The notes: a model not told the origin generated them from the letters alone. A stretch of DNA of 64,000 bases from Absidia repens (GCA_002105175.1 MCGE01000019.1:186001-250000); one strand, 5' to 3'. Shown: positions 13,385 to 28,540, numbered from the stretch's first letter. A program made the numbers and translations.

Positions 13385-13750
13385 ATGACTTATTTACCAT
13401 CACCTCCAACATCACCTTTATTATCTTCTACAACTGAAAGAGTACAATGCGGATCTTGCGATCGGGCGTTAGGTACAGATTGGTTTTGTTCATCGTGCCA
13501 TATAAAATGCTCAACCTGCAATCGATTTCTAACCGGCCAAGAATATTGTACAAGATGTTGGTCTTACGATCATGGCCACGGAACTCTGATACGAAGACGA
13601 AATTTATCTTCATCATCGACATCCTCTGTGGCATCAACAGCAGCAGCAGCAGCAGCAGCTTATAGAATGATGGTTCCTTCTCCAACAACTAGCAGCAGTA
13701 GTCTTCAGAACCAAGAAGATGATTTTTATCTTTACTCAGCCTATTTTTAG
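13385..13750 (+). CDS. Small zinc-ribbon-like CxxC protein (121 aa)
   Basis: Intronless. Four CxxC pairs are evenly spaced: C22/C25, C35/C38, C42/C45 and C55/C58. Four pairs suit two structural zinc sites, as in LIM-like or treble-clef folds, but with no His ligand in the pairs. The N-terminus is Pro/Ser/Thr-rich (SPPTSP). The C-terminal half is low complexity, with Ser runs and eight alanines encoded by GCA repeats, and ends in an acidic/aromatic tail. There is no signal peptide or membrane segment. The TATA box and pyrimidine tract upstream support a real promoter. No named family is recognised; a small zinc-dependent adaptor is an inference. Confidence 0.7.
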   Translation: MTYLPSPPTSPLLSSTTERVQCGSCDRALGTDWFCSSCHIKCSTCNRFLTGQEYCTRCWSYDHGHGTLIRRRNLSSSSTSSVASTAAAAAAAYRMMVPSPTTSSSSLQNQEDDFYLYSAYF

Positions 13751-14309
13751 CCAAATTTACCCCTGAATTTATTTACCCTCACCATTTTTTTTATTCACTT
13801 GTATAAAAATAAATAAAACAGTTTTTTGTATCATATATATAAAAAAAGAGGATAATAGTTTGTATTTATAATGACTATAATTATGATTGGCTGATAAGTG
13901 ATTATGTAGCTTCTGTGTGTATATTGATTGCATAGGCTTGTTTTCATTTTTATGCAAAAGGGGGAAAAACAAAGTACAAATGGTTCTAAAAAGTCGGGGC
14001 TGATCTGTCGTCAGAGGTTTCCAATAATGAAATCATGCAAGATGACATGTTTTTTATCATGGGAAAAAAATACGCTGTTTGTATACAAGATGATCCTTTT
14101 TCTTTCTTTTGAAACGCCAAGCATCAATATCAACATCGTGAATATATACATCACCCCTGAAATTCAGTGAATAAAAAAAAAGTATTTTACATTCCGCTTT
14201 TTTTTTTTTTTTTTTTTTTTTTGGCAAACGGTCCGAGACAAAAAAATATCTCCGGTCCCCTCATCCTTCCTTTTTTTTTTTTTTTTTTTTGGTTTACTGG
14301 ATATGAATA
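13751..14309. other. Intergenic with two long T tracts
   Basis: The 3' flank of the CxxC gene and 5' flank of NPR2. Two T homopolymers (about 14199-14222 and 14271-14290) stand just before the NPR2 start. No gene is seen. Confidence 0.4.
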
Positions 14310-16327
14310 ATGGAATTTCAAGGATTTCCTCGGATCCATAGCATATTCTATGCCGTCTTTGATATCATAAAAGGAACTGTGGTCAAACATCAAGTACCAG
14401 AAGGAAGTGTCACCTTAAAACCTTCACAGCAAACCGGTACTTACGACTCTTCTACTCAATTACAACACCAAGAGCAGCAACACGAACATGCACAAGCACA
14501 ACCACATAGACAAGAGGAACAACTGCTTCATCATCAGGCGAATCAAATGGAATACCAAAACAAACAGAAGCAACAACAGCAAACAGGCAGCAACAAGCCC
14601 TTGATTGACTTTGAAGCGATAAGCGAATACATCATACCCAAGAATCAACTGTATAAACGACTCGTGACAATTAGTACTGGCAATTACAAAGTGATGGGCT
14701 GTCCTGTGGTGCTCCATGATCATGAAAAGTATCGCAATCTTCGGAACGAATTCAGATTCAATCTCTGTTTCATCTTCGATGATCAAGCAGAAACGACCAG
14801 CTACGAAGCCGTTGTCCGGAAACTTTCTCGTGTCTTGGAAGGTCTCGAGGTAAAGCATATCATTCATATATGAAGCGGAAGGATTTCTGTACGATTCATA
14901 TTTTTTTTTTTTATTAGTTAGAATGTGATTTCCTGTCTCAAGATGCCAATTCTGAATCCAAAACGGTGCAAAACGTCATTGAACAATTATATGAAGATCT
15001 AAACAGCTATTGTGAATGCCAAATCCCAATCAGTAAGTATTTTGAAGCCCCACTCCCTATTCCTCCTATCCAATCAAATATCGAAGTTGGAATACTTTAA
15101 ATCAAACTGACTACCATTTTTATTTTATTCTAGATGCCTTCAACACGATCAATTTGAAACTATTTCCATCGTATCCAAATCCTCCTCCAGTGCATGACTA
15201 TCAGGTACCCGTGACAACAATGGATGTGAAGAAAATGATGACTTCGAATTGGGACATCACTGTACAAAAGGTAACACAAAAACTAGACTGGGCTGGCATG
15301 GTATGAGAAGTATATTAATTGGATCATCCTTGTTTTTTTTTTTTTCTTTTTTTAGGTGGCAAAATACGTTAATGGGATTAACCATGTCAAGAAGATTTCA
15401 GAGTTGACTAATGTAAAACCTGAATGGACTAGACAATGTATGGAACATCTCATGTAAGTATTTATTTCTGTGTATGTGTAAAATGGTTAACTCATCTTGT
15501 TTGATTTTATATTCCGACTGATCTAGGTACTATGGGTGCATCGTAATGACAGATATTTTTCAATTTAGCAATGTATATGCAATTCAACCTGAACTGACAA
15601 GGCTGCTTGATGAAAAGTCTGGACTTGGTAGAGAATGTTTGGAATATATCACCTTACCAGGTAAGGAAAGGGTCAAATATAAAAATAAAATAAAAAGAAA
15701 TCGAGGAAGGGATTTACAATGCCGTTACTGAAACTTGCGCTCGCTATTTTTGTTATTATTATTAATATTATTATTATTATTATTATAGGCTCAACGGTAC
15801 CATTACTCTCTCGTGTATTTGCTCTCTACAGTGGACTACAATATGGAATCACTGTGAAAGATTGGATGGAAGAACACCAACTGACCGCAATTCCTATTGA
15901 TATACGGTAATACAATAAAAGGCGAATGGTGGAAAAGACGAGAATTTCGTTGAACAACTGACAGATGATATCCATTTTTGATGATTCCTCTAGACGATTC
16001 ATATCATTTGGTGTTATAAAAGGTTTGATCTACCGAGTACACAAATATCCGATATTGGTAAACTGTCATCATCAGCAGGAAAATCGATTGGCCTTCCCTA
16101 CAATAGAACAGCAGCAAACATTGATTAACCGAAACACAGGGATGGGGATTCATCCGGACATCTTTATTTTTTTGGATGGGCAACATCATTACGACGAAAT
16201 ATGTACACAACTGAAATGCTCTCCTCAAGAATTGGATGAACATATTGGCTATACACAATCAAAAGAACTACCTGTATTTGATTCATCGAGTCAAGATGAT
16301 TGGTGTGTACGGTTTATAGAACGATAG
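14310..16327 (+). CDS. NPR2: Nitrogen permease regulator 2 (NPRL2 homologue), GATOR1/SEACIT subunit
   Basis: Seven exons: 14310..14849, 14918..15032, 15134..15270, 15356..15453, 15527..15660, 15789..15906 and 15994..16327, giving 491 aa with every junction in frame. Npr2 with Npr3 and Iml1 (DEPDC5) forms the GAP complex that turns off Rag GTPases, and hence TORC1, at the vacuole when amino acids are scarce. Recognisable segments are IHSIFYAVFDIIKG and HQVPEGS at the N-terminus, IIPKNQLYKRLVTI, NEFRFNLCFIFDD, YEAVVRKLSRVLEGLE, TSNWDITVQKVAKYVNGI and RRFISFGVIKGLIYRVHKYP. Human NPRL2 is 380 aa; the extra length is largely a Gln/His-rich insertion of about 70 residues (around 45-95) between the first strand and the IIPK motif. 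The gene is complete. Confidence 0.93.
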
Positions 16328-16734
16328 TGTAATGTAGTGTAGCATAGTGTAGTTTTATCAGGTTTGTATATTGTAGTTTTAGCTTTAGCTTTAGTTTTCT
16401 ATTCTGGTATATTTTAGTATATTAGTTTTATTCTCTTCTTTCTTATTTTTCTTCATGCTAAATAAAGATATTATTATTTGCCCTTTTTAACTGTAAAATT
16501 AGCTTCTTATCTGTGCCTTTTTTTTCTTTCTTTTTTTGATTGTGTTAAATCTGGGTTATCCTCATTTGTGCAACGGCAATCCACGAATATTCCATCCCTT
16601 TTATTTTTAGCTCCCTCCATAAATTAGGCTGGTTTTTGGACGAACATAAATGATCCTCGAATCAGGAGATACATTGCTTTCTCTTTCCTTCTCTTTTTTT
16701 ATTTTATTTTATTTCATTTACTTCGTCCACTCCA
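16328..16734. other. Intergenic
   Basis: NPR2 3' flank with an AATAAAG near 16460, then a T/C-rich leader directly before the chitin deacetylase ATG. Confidence 0.45.
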
Positions 16735-18206
16735 ATGAAGTTTGTTTTACTTGCTTCTCTTTTTGCAGCCGTCGCTTTAGAATCGGTTAGCGGTCAATCA
16801 CCTACAACGAACAATGGCGAACCTACGTATGTACCTCAAAACAACTTCCCTTGGAAAAATAAATATCCCACCCCACTCTCGGTACCCCAAATCAAACCCG
16901 AATGGGCCAAACTCGTCAATAATGCCTCTGTACCACAAGCACCTATTTCTACAAAAGGTCCCGATGGTGCACTACTACCTCCCCCTCCTGGATCAAAAGA
17001 CACTTACTGCCATTGGTCCTTTTATCAATGTTTAAAACCAACTGATATTGCTACCTGCCAAAAAGGAAATTGGGCTGTGGTAAAAAAAAAAAAAAAAAAA
17101 AAAAATATGGAGGTGACAGGGAACAATAAAACAATAGAGGTTAACTTTTATTTTTTTTTTCCGCCAATTAGACATATGATGATGGTCCTTCCCCTTTCAG
17201 CACTAAACTCTATGATTATTTAAAACAGAACAACATCAAGGCAACCTTTTTCGTTATTGGTGGTCAAGTCATTCAATACCCTGATTTATTGAAACGTCTT
17301 CATGATGACGGACACGAAATTGGAATCCACACCTGGTAATTAATTACCATTTTTCTTCATAGTATACCATTTTAAACTCCTTTTTTTTTTTTCTCGAAGG
17401 TCCCATCAACTTTTAACGTCTCAGACAAATGAACAGATTATTGCTGAATTGAAATGGACCGAATTAGCGATCAAGGAAGTAATTGGTCTTTCTCCTAGAT
17501 TTATGCGGCCAGTAAGTATTACAGTAATCTGATGCCAACTCATTTTATTTTTATTAATCGTCTCTCCTTTTTTTTTTTTTTATTTGTGAATTAGCCTTTT
17601 GGTGATATGGATGATCGAGTCCGAGAAGTAGTCAAGCAGCTTGGTTTTATCCGTAAGTCGTCAAGGTTACAATTCACCCCTGATTTTGATTTTATTTCGC
17701 TAATCCAGCCCCTATTTTTAAATTTGGAACATTGTAGCTGTCATCTGGAATTATGATTCTTTCGATTGGAAGGTATATATTATGAGTTTTTTTTTTTATA
17801 TAGATGTCGAAAAACATTGGTCGAGCTAAGTTTTATTTTATTTTATTTTCATATGTAGATCGCATCTGGAACTATTGATGCTGCCACTGTTGAGAATACT
17901 ATCAAGGGATGGGCAGGTAATGCTTCCACGGCCACTATCGGGGGAATCTCATTGGAGCATGATGTATCGGAATCAGGGGTGGACATCGCTATAAAAGCAC
18001 TTCCTGTGTTGAAAGGAGCCTACAATATGACATTAACAAGTCAATGTGGTAATATTTCCCATCAAGCGGTTTACAAGGAAAATATGGAACAGGAAAATGT
18101 TGCTCCTAGTGGTGGCCAAGTCAATGGAGCTGGGGATGCCTTGGCGTATATGAAAACTAGTTTGACATTTGGTTCTATTGCTTTGTTGGTGACGCTGTTG
18201 GTATAG
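16735..18206 (+). CDS. Chitin deacetylase, secreted and probably GPI-anchored
   Basis: Six exons: 16735..17079, 17172..17335, 17400..17511, 17595..17652, 17738..17772 and 17859..18206, giving 353 aa. It is a carbohydrate esterase family 4 (NodB) enzyme that removes N-acetyl groups from chitin to make chitosan in the cell wall. A signal peptide covers residues 1-20. A Pro-rich spacer with N-glycosylation sites follows. The NodB domain starts at about 116 with TYDDGPS (motif 1, catalytic and metal Asp). HTWSH (motif 2, metal His pair) is at about 168-172, RPPFGD (motif 3) at about 206-211, and LEHDV is the motif 5 type. The C-terminus has a Gly/Ala-rich stretch then a hydrophobic tail (SLTFGSIALLVTLLV), a GPI-anchor signal. 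TYDDGP rather than TFDDGP fits mucoromycete enzymes. GFA1 follows 530 bp downstream on the same strand. Confidence 0.93.
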
Positions 18207-18736
18207 ATACATTTTATTTATTTATTAGTACCCTTAGTTTAGCCACACCTTTTTTTTTTTTATGATTGATTAGAATAAACAATAAATAACAACAAACAAA
18301 CAAAAAAGTGAAGAGTCATATTGAAATTATCTTCATTATAGTCCCGATCTAATAGCAATCCCGGATTCTTACGTATCATTGAACTATAGAAATTGGACCG
18401 TGATTTTTCGTTATTGTGTTGTATCACACAGCACATTGACGATCTCATGGTATGATATAAAATGTTTGTTCTTCGATAATAGGGTGAATAAAAATAGATT
18501 GATTCTTAGCTGACGGGATTTCAATTAGGGTTACGTTTTGTATGCCCGCGGATTTTTTTATCCTTTTTTTGCTTGGATTTTTTTTTTTTTTTTTCGCTTG
18601 AAATATAAATTTACTTCAATTTTTTTTTCTTCTTTTTTTTTTTTTTTGTTCATCTTATTTAGACGTTTCCAGTCTTTATATTTTTTTTTCTTTAACTTCC
18701 TTCTGGTAACATTTTCTTTTATATCTAACAAACAAC
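18207..18736. other. Intergenic, GFA1 promoter region
   Basis: Contains ACGGGATTTCAATT (18513-18526), related to a recurring spacer motif, and long T/C tracts (about 18575-18720) running up to the GFA1 start. Confidence 0.5.
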
Positions 18737-21460
<2,724 letters not shown>

Positions 21461-21750
21461 AAAATGTGCGACTTATTTATAGTTGAAAATTATCATATCC
21501 TAGTCAGTTTTGTGTTTATTTTATTCACACTTCGTCCACCCCGCCCCTTAGTCAATTATATCTGATGTTATACATTCCGTCATTTTTTTTTTTTATCTCC
21601 CCGTCACACATATTTGATTCCATTATTTCGAAAAGCAAATAGCAATGGCTTTTGTAAATAAAATGAAAAGAAAGGTCAGATCATTGAACCTCATACGTTG
21701 TCTCTCGTTTTCCGATAAATATATATTATGTATGCGTATGCGTATGCGTA

Positions 21751-21829
<79 letters not shown>

Positions 21830-22696
21830 GTGCTGATTTCTATTGTCTTCAATTTCTCCATAATCCGAATTGAACTAGGCGGCAAAAAGCGCCCTTGAAT
21901 TCATTATTCTACGCCTGACATTTGAACGTTCCGGGTGGACCTGCCCTCCCTACGCAAAGTCCACCTCCAGAAAAATACCGTTTATCGGCATTTAAATTGC
22001 TGATCACACACTGCATGTCTACAGTATATTTCATTCATCACGACAAGATAATCCTCATTTAAAAACACTCAAATATTTAATGTATGTTCAATATAATTAA
22101 AATTGGTGCTTTATTTTATTTCAATAGTGCATTGCCATCATCATCGCACTCAGTGAGGCTATTGGCGGGATTTGAAATGGGGTGTGTGTGGGATTTTCGT
22201 ACATCAAGATAACGTTCTTTTTTTCCCTCTTTCTTTTTTTGCTTTTTTATATTATCTTTCTTTTAAATATATTTGTATTGATTCTTAGCTGCAAGGTTAT
22301 AGAATTTATATACGTATATTTAAAAAGTTTACCCACAGCAGTATCCATTTCTTAACATCATTTTACTGTCCTTTTTCGTTTATATTATACTTCCTACTCC
22401 CTCTGACGCCACTCACTTACTTGCCCCAATCATCTCTGCCACGTTTACCCTCCAATTCTATTTATCCCTTTTCATTGTATATTATCTCACTTTTATCAAC
22501 AACATCAACGTTACATTTCTCTATCCGTCATTGACGACGACTGACATCAACATCAACCAGTAAAAGTATTGTATCAATCCACTCTTGAACAACTGTTTCC
22601 TTTGGTTCTCACTCTAAAGACAAAATCTCTCTGTGGACTCTCTGTGTAGGAACTTATCAAGCAAACATACTCTCACTTTGGACTGCCAATTCATTA
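21461..22696. other. Long intergenic region and ATG13 leader
   Basis: Holds the microsatellite at 21731, a short GGTGGAC/GTCCACC inverted repeat (21934-21965), a GCGGGATTTGAAAT motif (22165-22178) and a pyrimidine-rich promoter/leader from about 22215. No gene is seen. Confidence 0.45.
21731..21832. repeat. Hexanucleotide microsatellite (TATGCG)3(TATGTG)14
   Basis: Seventeen perfect 6-bp units, the first three with C and the rest with T at position 5. It begins about 270 bp after the GFA1 stop codon. Confidence 0.97.
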
Positions 22697-22833
22697 GTAA
22701 GTTCATACTTTGGGAAAAATGTGTGGCCTGGAAAGGTTGGTTCTTCGGCCCATAAACTGAAAAAAGTGTGACACTGTTGTATTATGCAAATAAAGCACTA
22801 TGTAATTCATCACTTCTATGTTGTTTATGATAG
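22697..22833 (+). other. Probable 5' UTR intron of ATG13
   Basis: A GTAAGT donor after CATTA and a GATAG acceptor bracket 137 nt before the first coding ATG at 22864. The pyrimidine-rich sequence upstream looks like promoter and leader. The call rests on splice-site quality only. Confidence 0.5.
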
Positions 22834-22863
22834 GACGATTCAAAAACCAAGCACTTGCATAAA

Positions 22864-23914
22864 ATGAAAGGACCTCATCAATCATCAATATCATCTTCAC
22901 CACCCTTACCGTCACCTGCCACCTCTTCTGCCCCGCTGCCACCATCGTCATCCACTAGTGCTCGCAACTCAAAATTAGATCACATTATACAGGTAAATTC
23001 CGGAATTACAAAAATGAAGCACCGGATGCCATCGTTGGTTGGATTTTTCATACTTTGCCACTTTATTTCGTTCTTGTTACCATAGAATTTTTACACGAAA
23101 ACAGCACAATTGATTATTCAGGCTCGCTTTGCATCGGATGGATTACAATCACAAAAGGATAGGCATCGAGAATCAAAAAAGTTGAACAAGTGGGTAAGTA
23201 AGAAAAAGGAATGAACGCCCCCCCTTACAAGATAGCAAACACGACCGTTGACTCATACTTTCCTTCTTTCACTTTCTTGCTCTAGTTCAATATCGCTACT
23301 GAAGATATTGATTTGTTACGGGACGAACTCAAATATTGGCGAGCCTTGGCTACTCAATCATCAAACGAGGAACCACCACCCATGATCATCAACATTTATC
23401 TGGACACCTCAAAACTGTCACAGGAACAAGCTTTGATAGTAGTGGATGATACTCTGCGGCGAAATAGAGTCGATTTGAATGCTAGTCAAGCGGATACTGG
23501 TGCTTATGGTATAAAACGAATCTTGATAGAATCCTGGGTGTTGACATTAAAGTAAGTAAAAAAGAATAAAGGAAGGTACAGCCAGGAAAATGATCTCATG
23601 CTATTAGTTATAGCCATCCCTTGCCAGATTTCTCTGTGGATCTTCCCAATCTGTACAAGCGCTCTATTGTATTTTTTCGATCTTTACACTCTTTGGTGCG
23701 CCTCCTTCCTGCTTACAATTTATATCGACGACAACGCAAATTCAACGATGATCGTGATATCTCTATTGGCTATCAGTTCAGCTCACGAAACGCGCCACAA
23801 CATGACGAAATTCCCTTAGACACTTCAATTTTAGACGGCGATGCGCGCAATCCCACCAAATCCTATACATTTACTGACATTACGACTCCATTAGGGTAAT
23901 GAGAAAAAATAGAG

Positions 23915-23982
<68 letters not shown>

Positions 23983-26485
23983 GTTATGTTCATTGCGAGC
24001 GGTTATTAACCAGATGATACCTATCTATTGTTTTTGTAGGACTTTCAAACTCAAAGTCAACTACCGAAGAAATTGTGATTTTAAGGTGGACGACTCTGAA
24101 AAGGATATCAGTGCTAGGTTTGTGGATATGGACGAGCAATTCTTTACACCCACCGTTGCCAAATATCAGCAAAACTATCGTACTTCTCCAACAAGACAAA
24201 GGCCTTCCTCCATGTATGATACGAAAACATCGATTTTATCTGAAAGGGTAAATTTATTGACTTATTGATTGGGAATAATGAAGCGTGGCAATAAATATAC
24301 TCCAGTGTCTGAACATTTATATTCATATCATGGTTATGTTTAGGCTCAAACAAAAGAAATACATCCAATATCACCAACAACATCCGCTAGTACTAGCAAC
24401 CGATATGGATATACGACTTCTGATACTTCTGATCCTCGTGAAATTGTGCAACAGCGACAACGCCATTCTAATATTGCTTCTCGTCAGTCTCCGCGATCCT
24501 CATCACCACTGAATCGCGATTCAAGGCCTCAAGTAGAACCTGTAGTCAGTACATCTAGTAGCTCCTCATCAAGACAGACATCAATACCTGCATTTTCACC
24601 CTTCAAATCCCCATCCTTGTCATCATCACCTCAGGCTGAAAATTTATGTAAGTTTGTCATTATGGAACCAAAAGAAAAATAATAATAACCAAGTTTGTGA
24701 TTTTTATTAGTGTCTGGATTTAAGGGCGCCTCGTCTGTCGACAAGCCGAAATCTTCTAGTGGTGCAGAAAGTAACTCGGGTTCATTTGGCCTAAAGGTGG
24801 AATTCTCCTCAAGTTTTGATAAGTACAAAGGTAGCCCAAGCCGTATTGACTCTGGCGGAACAAGTATGACTAGACGATGGTCCCGTAATAGCGATCACAG
24901 TTCGATAAACCTCCCAAGTGTAAGCTAAATTTTTGCATCGTTTTACGTATTAATCGATACTAATCAATTTGAATTTGATAATATAATATAATAGGAAATG
25001 GATGATACTGATCTCGAAGAATTTGTACGGTTTGTCGGTGTGAAGCAAGACCTCAAGCTATTCCAAGGACGCACATCTTCCACAACAAGTCAACTACTGG
25101 ATAGTACGCATCAACAGCACACTTCATCACCAACATCGGAATCCAGTGGTAGCATGGGAACCAGCAGTTACGGCACAGGGTCTGTCTATCGATCGAAAAA
25201 GGCTCTCTCTCATTTTCAAAACTTGCGGGAAACTCACAACACATTATCGGATTCTGTTACATCAAGTATGATGGCAATGGGTAGTAGTGTTAGTGATCGC
25301 GATATCACTACTACTAATCCATTACATGAACAGCAAAGCGAACCAATGGCTATAATGTCTGGCGGCTCTCCTGGATCATCTTCATCTTCTACTGGTCGGT
25401 CTCACCAACCTGTTATACCATCGCCTCTACATACCGAACAACATTCTGCCTCTCCAGTCCGTATTCCAAGAAGTCTTCCACCACAATTGATACATTCACC
25501 TCCTCGGCACGATCAAGATGTATCCTCTGGTTCAACACATAACAGACACCATTCTTCACAAGACCGACCGGCAAACAGCTCATTGGCGCATATATCGGAC
25601 ACCCAACCACAAAAGCGACAACAAAGTCAGCGCCTCACCAACCCCAAATATCAACAAACTATCACATTCTCAAGTTACCCACAAGACCGGCATCACAATG
25701 ACTTGCGACGGTTCAATATTGCAGCCAATGACATTGATATCAATCCATACGGTGACGGACATTCAGACGGTGACGACGAGGGCACTTCGGACAATAGACA
25801 AATACATGGACATAGATCAAAAACAACTGAACGAGGATTTTCTACTACTTCGGATAAAGACGATTACACGTATTCTATGAAAGGAAGACAATCAAGGCGC
25901 TATCACGGTGACTCAAGTAATATTGACGACGATATATGTTCAAGAGGAAGGGACGACAGAACATCAACCATGCACGAAATCATTACAACATCATCACAGC
26001 CTACATCAACAATCTCGAAAGCTACGTCGACATCAACCATTCCAACATCTTCATCAACATCAGGCGGTGGGGGTGTACGGACAAGCATTTTGGACGACGA
26101 CGACTCTTTGGTATTCAAAATGAGTGAACTTGGTGGTGATCCCTCTATGGACTCGAACAGTCCTCCTATTACAAGTCCTATCTTATTCAATAGACCAGCT
26201 ATCACAGGATCAGGTCAACCAATGTTCACCACGAAACGACTTTTGGAAACACCAACAACGACTACGACAAATCTAATACGACGGACGAGCAGCAGTGACA
26301 ATATCCGAAACCAACAGCATGTACAAAGCCTGCCTTACCAATTAGACGCAATCAACAACACGGAAGGCAAAGGAAATAGTGGCAGTAGCAGTCCTAGTAG
26401 CAATAATAGTTGTAAAAGCGAACCAGCGACAACGACAACATCTGATCCTTCGAAACAGCACCCTCCTTTCTTTGGTCGATGGTGA
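22864..26485 (+). CDS. ATG13: Autophagy-related protein 13 (Atg1 kinase complex subunit)
   Basis: Eight exons: 22864..22992, 23086..23193, 23286..23551, 23608..23895, 24040..24247, 24344..24647, 24711..24919 and 24995..26485, giving 1000 aa with all phases consistent. Atg13 binds Atg1 and Atg17 to start autophagosome formation and is held off by TORC1 phosphorylation. The N-terminal HORMA domain spans about residues 37-265: KLDHIIQNFYTKTAQLIIQ, KKLNKWFNIATEDIDLLRDE, PPMIINIYLDTS, RILIESWVLTL, LYKRSIVFFRSLHSLVRLLP. The remaining 700 or so residues are Ser/Thr/Gln-rich and disordered, as in yeast Atg13, with an FVRFVG segment after EMDDTDLEE. It is longer than yeast Atg13 (738 aa). Intron 4 contains a 67-nt poly(A) run. 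Confidence 0.92.
23915..23981. repeat. 67-nt poly(A) tract in an ATG13 intron
   Basis: An uninterrupted run of A lies on the sense strand inside intron 23896..24039, downstream of the donor. It may be assembly-length-uncertain, or a relic of a retroposed poly(A) tail. Confidence 0.85.
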
Positions 26486-26750
26486 ATTCGGCTTTTGCAC
26501 AAACCACCGATATTCTAGTTTTAGTTCCGACACATCTCTTCCCCTTCGTTACATCTACTTCTTCCTCTTATAGTCACGCAATTATTTTATCTTTATTGTA
26601 TCATATTTTATATGGTGCCTTCACAGTATTATCTTATGCCTTGTATTACCACCACCTTACATTATTATCTACCACTCACAAAAAATAAAGCTCCGCATTT
26701 TTTTTTTGTTTGTCAAATTCGTTTCTTGGACTATTTTGCTTTTCTCCAGT

Positions 26751-28540
26751 ATGGAATGCGATTATGTTCCCATTTTGTTGGTAAGGAAGAAAATAGACGT
26801 ATTATAAAGTGGCCATTATTATTCACACTACTCTTCTATTAACGATTTAGTCTTTGCAACCTTACCTGGATACTCTGAAAGATGGATCAACACTTCAACG
26901 TGGGGCCAAGAAAACAGCTATTGAAAAAGTGAAACAGATCGCCTTCCAAGGTACAACTAACTGGTGCTCGGCGGATCAGGTAGCTTTATTTGATGAATTA
27001 CTTGATCCTATCTTCTTGTGGTCCACAAGTGACATTGAATATATTCGGGAAAAGGCCGTACTGCTACTACAATGGTAAGGAACAAGGATTTCAAAGAGAT
27101 TGATTATTAACAACTAGCTAACCTTTTATTTTAATAGCTACGTAGAACGAACCGATGAACCCAAAGACAAGGTGGTACAAACCTGTATGCATCGATTTCC
27201 AAGTGAACCTACTGAAGAAATCCGGCAAGTGTGGATGAATGTGATCCTTACAATGATCAGAAAGTTGACGAAAAAAGTGAAACCACCCATGGATGACGTC
27301 TGGTTTGGACTGGCTACGTTAGCGGTGACGGATCCTTGTCCACAGGTAATCAAACAAGGCGCTGATCTGGTGGTTGCTGTGGCCACTCTGCAACCGAAAG
27401 CTGTTGGTTATCGGGGCGAACATACCATAATCAACTCGGTGCTTCCTCTTTTGACTCACAAACATACCGCGACTCGTATTCTAGGTACTAAGGTAAGACC
27501 ATTACACAATGATATGAACAACACTAATTGTAGGAAGTGGAGTGAAGGAGGGAGCTAACTCGTTTGTTTATAATAGGCTATGCATCAAGTACTCCTATGC
27601 TCCTCTCAAGGAACGATTCCATTATCTGATGTATTCCCGAAGTTGATTCATGATCAGTCCGCATCAGTCCGTGCCAGTCTATTTGCATATGTTGGTGACA
27701 CTTTGGTTCACTGGGCTCCTGTAAACCGGTATAGTTATGCCGATCGCCTTCTACCTGTGTTATTTGCTGGTGTTGTGGATGAACTGGATTCTATATCTGA
27801 AACTAGTCGTGAAAAGCTGGATCAACTTGGTAAAACATGCAGTCAAGACTTGGTGGAGGCTGGAATAGTAAATCATGTGGATGCGACAGACGAAGTGGAT
27901 ACCGGTAAGAGATAAAGCAATATTTCATACAATAAATATATGTATACATTTGTCAACTAAATCTATTTTACACTGCTGATTTTTCTTAATAGGTTTGAAG
28001 CATGTTGTACATCTATGCTACGATGCTTCCATCAAACGACTTTTGAGTGAAAGCAACGACTTCATCGCCAATAAGAAAGCAACATCATTGGCGGCATTAA
28101 ACGAGTTCTTGGTTTATGTGTCTGCGGATGATCTGGTGCGAAGCAACAAATGGGTGATTCAGCGATTGATGATGATTATGGCTGGGCCGGCAACAACTAC
28201 TGCAATATCGATATCAGTGGATCCCTCTGTACAGCAACAAATCGATAAAGTGGTGTGCGCGATAGGGCGGCTGCTATCGTGGCCAATTTTACTGGATCAG
28301 CTTTTACCCCGACTCTCAAAAACCAATTTACTTGCCGAATCTAGTCATCTACCTGCCTCTACAACTGTGCTGGTTATATTTGATATTCTGCTTATATTAT
28401 CACGAGATAATGATACTCTACGGCCATTGGAATCACTCACTGACCATGACAGACAACGGATCAAGACCACTTTCAAAGCCCCGTACCTTGCACCTTATAT
28501 GAAACCCGCTGAAATTACCACTTTAGAAACTAGTTTTTAG
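26751..28540 (+). CDS. HEAT-repeat protein, HEATR2/DNAAF5-like
   Basis: Five exons: 26751..26780, 26851..27074, 27138..27492, 27577..27904 and 27993..28540, giving 494 aa, all in frame. The first exon encodes just ten residues (MECDYVPILL) and supplies the ATG, which the longer exons lack. The protein is all-alpha with repeated HEAT-like pairs, such as LLTHKHTATRILGTKAMHQVLL, FPKLIHDQSASVRASLFAYVG and RLLPVLFAGVVDELDSISETS. Order and local sequence resemble animal HEATR2/DNAAF5, a cytosolic factor for pre-assembly of axonemal dynein arms. It is much shorter than the human protein (855 aa). The family link rests on my reading of motifs, so a generic ARM/HEAT protein remains possible. It lies 265 bp after ATG13. 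Confidence 0.7.

Noticed and set aside
14460..14867. 135-codon minus-strand frame inside NPR2 exon 1
   Set aside because: Antisense of the Gln/His-rich insertion; Leu-rich artefact.
17172..17192. TYDDGP instead of TFDDGP as a damaged catalytic motif in the chitin deacetylase
   Set aside because: Tyr at this position is known in active mucoromycete chitin deacetylases, and both Asp residues are intact.
21645..21885. CM-repeat and YT-repeat frames
   Set aside because: Translation of the hexanucleotide microsatellite.
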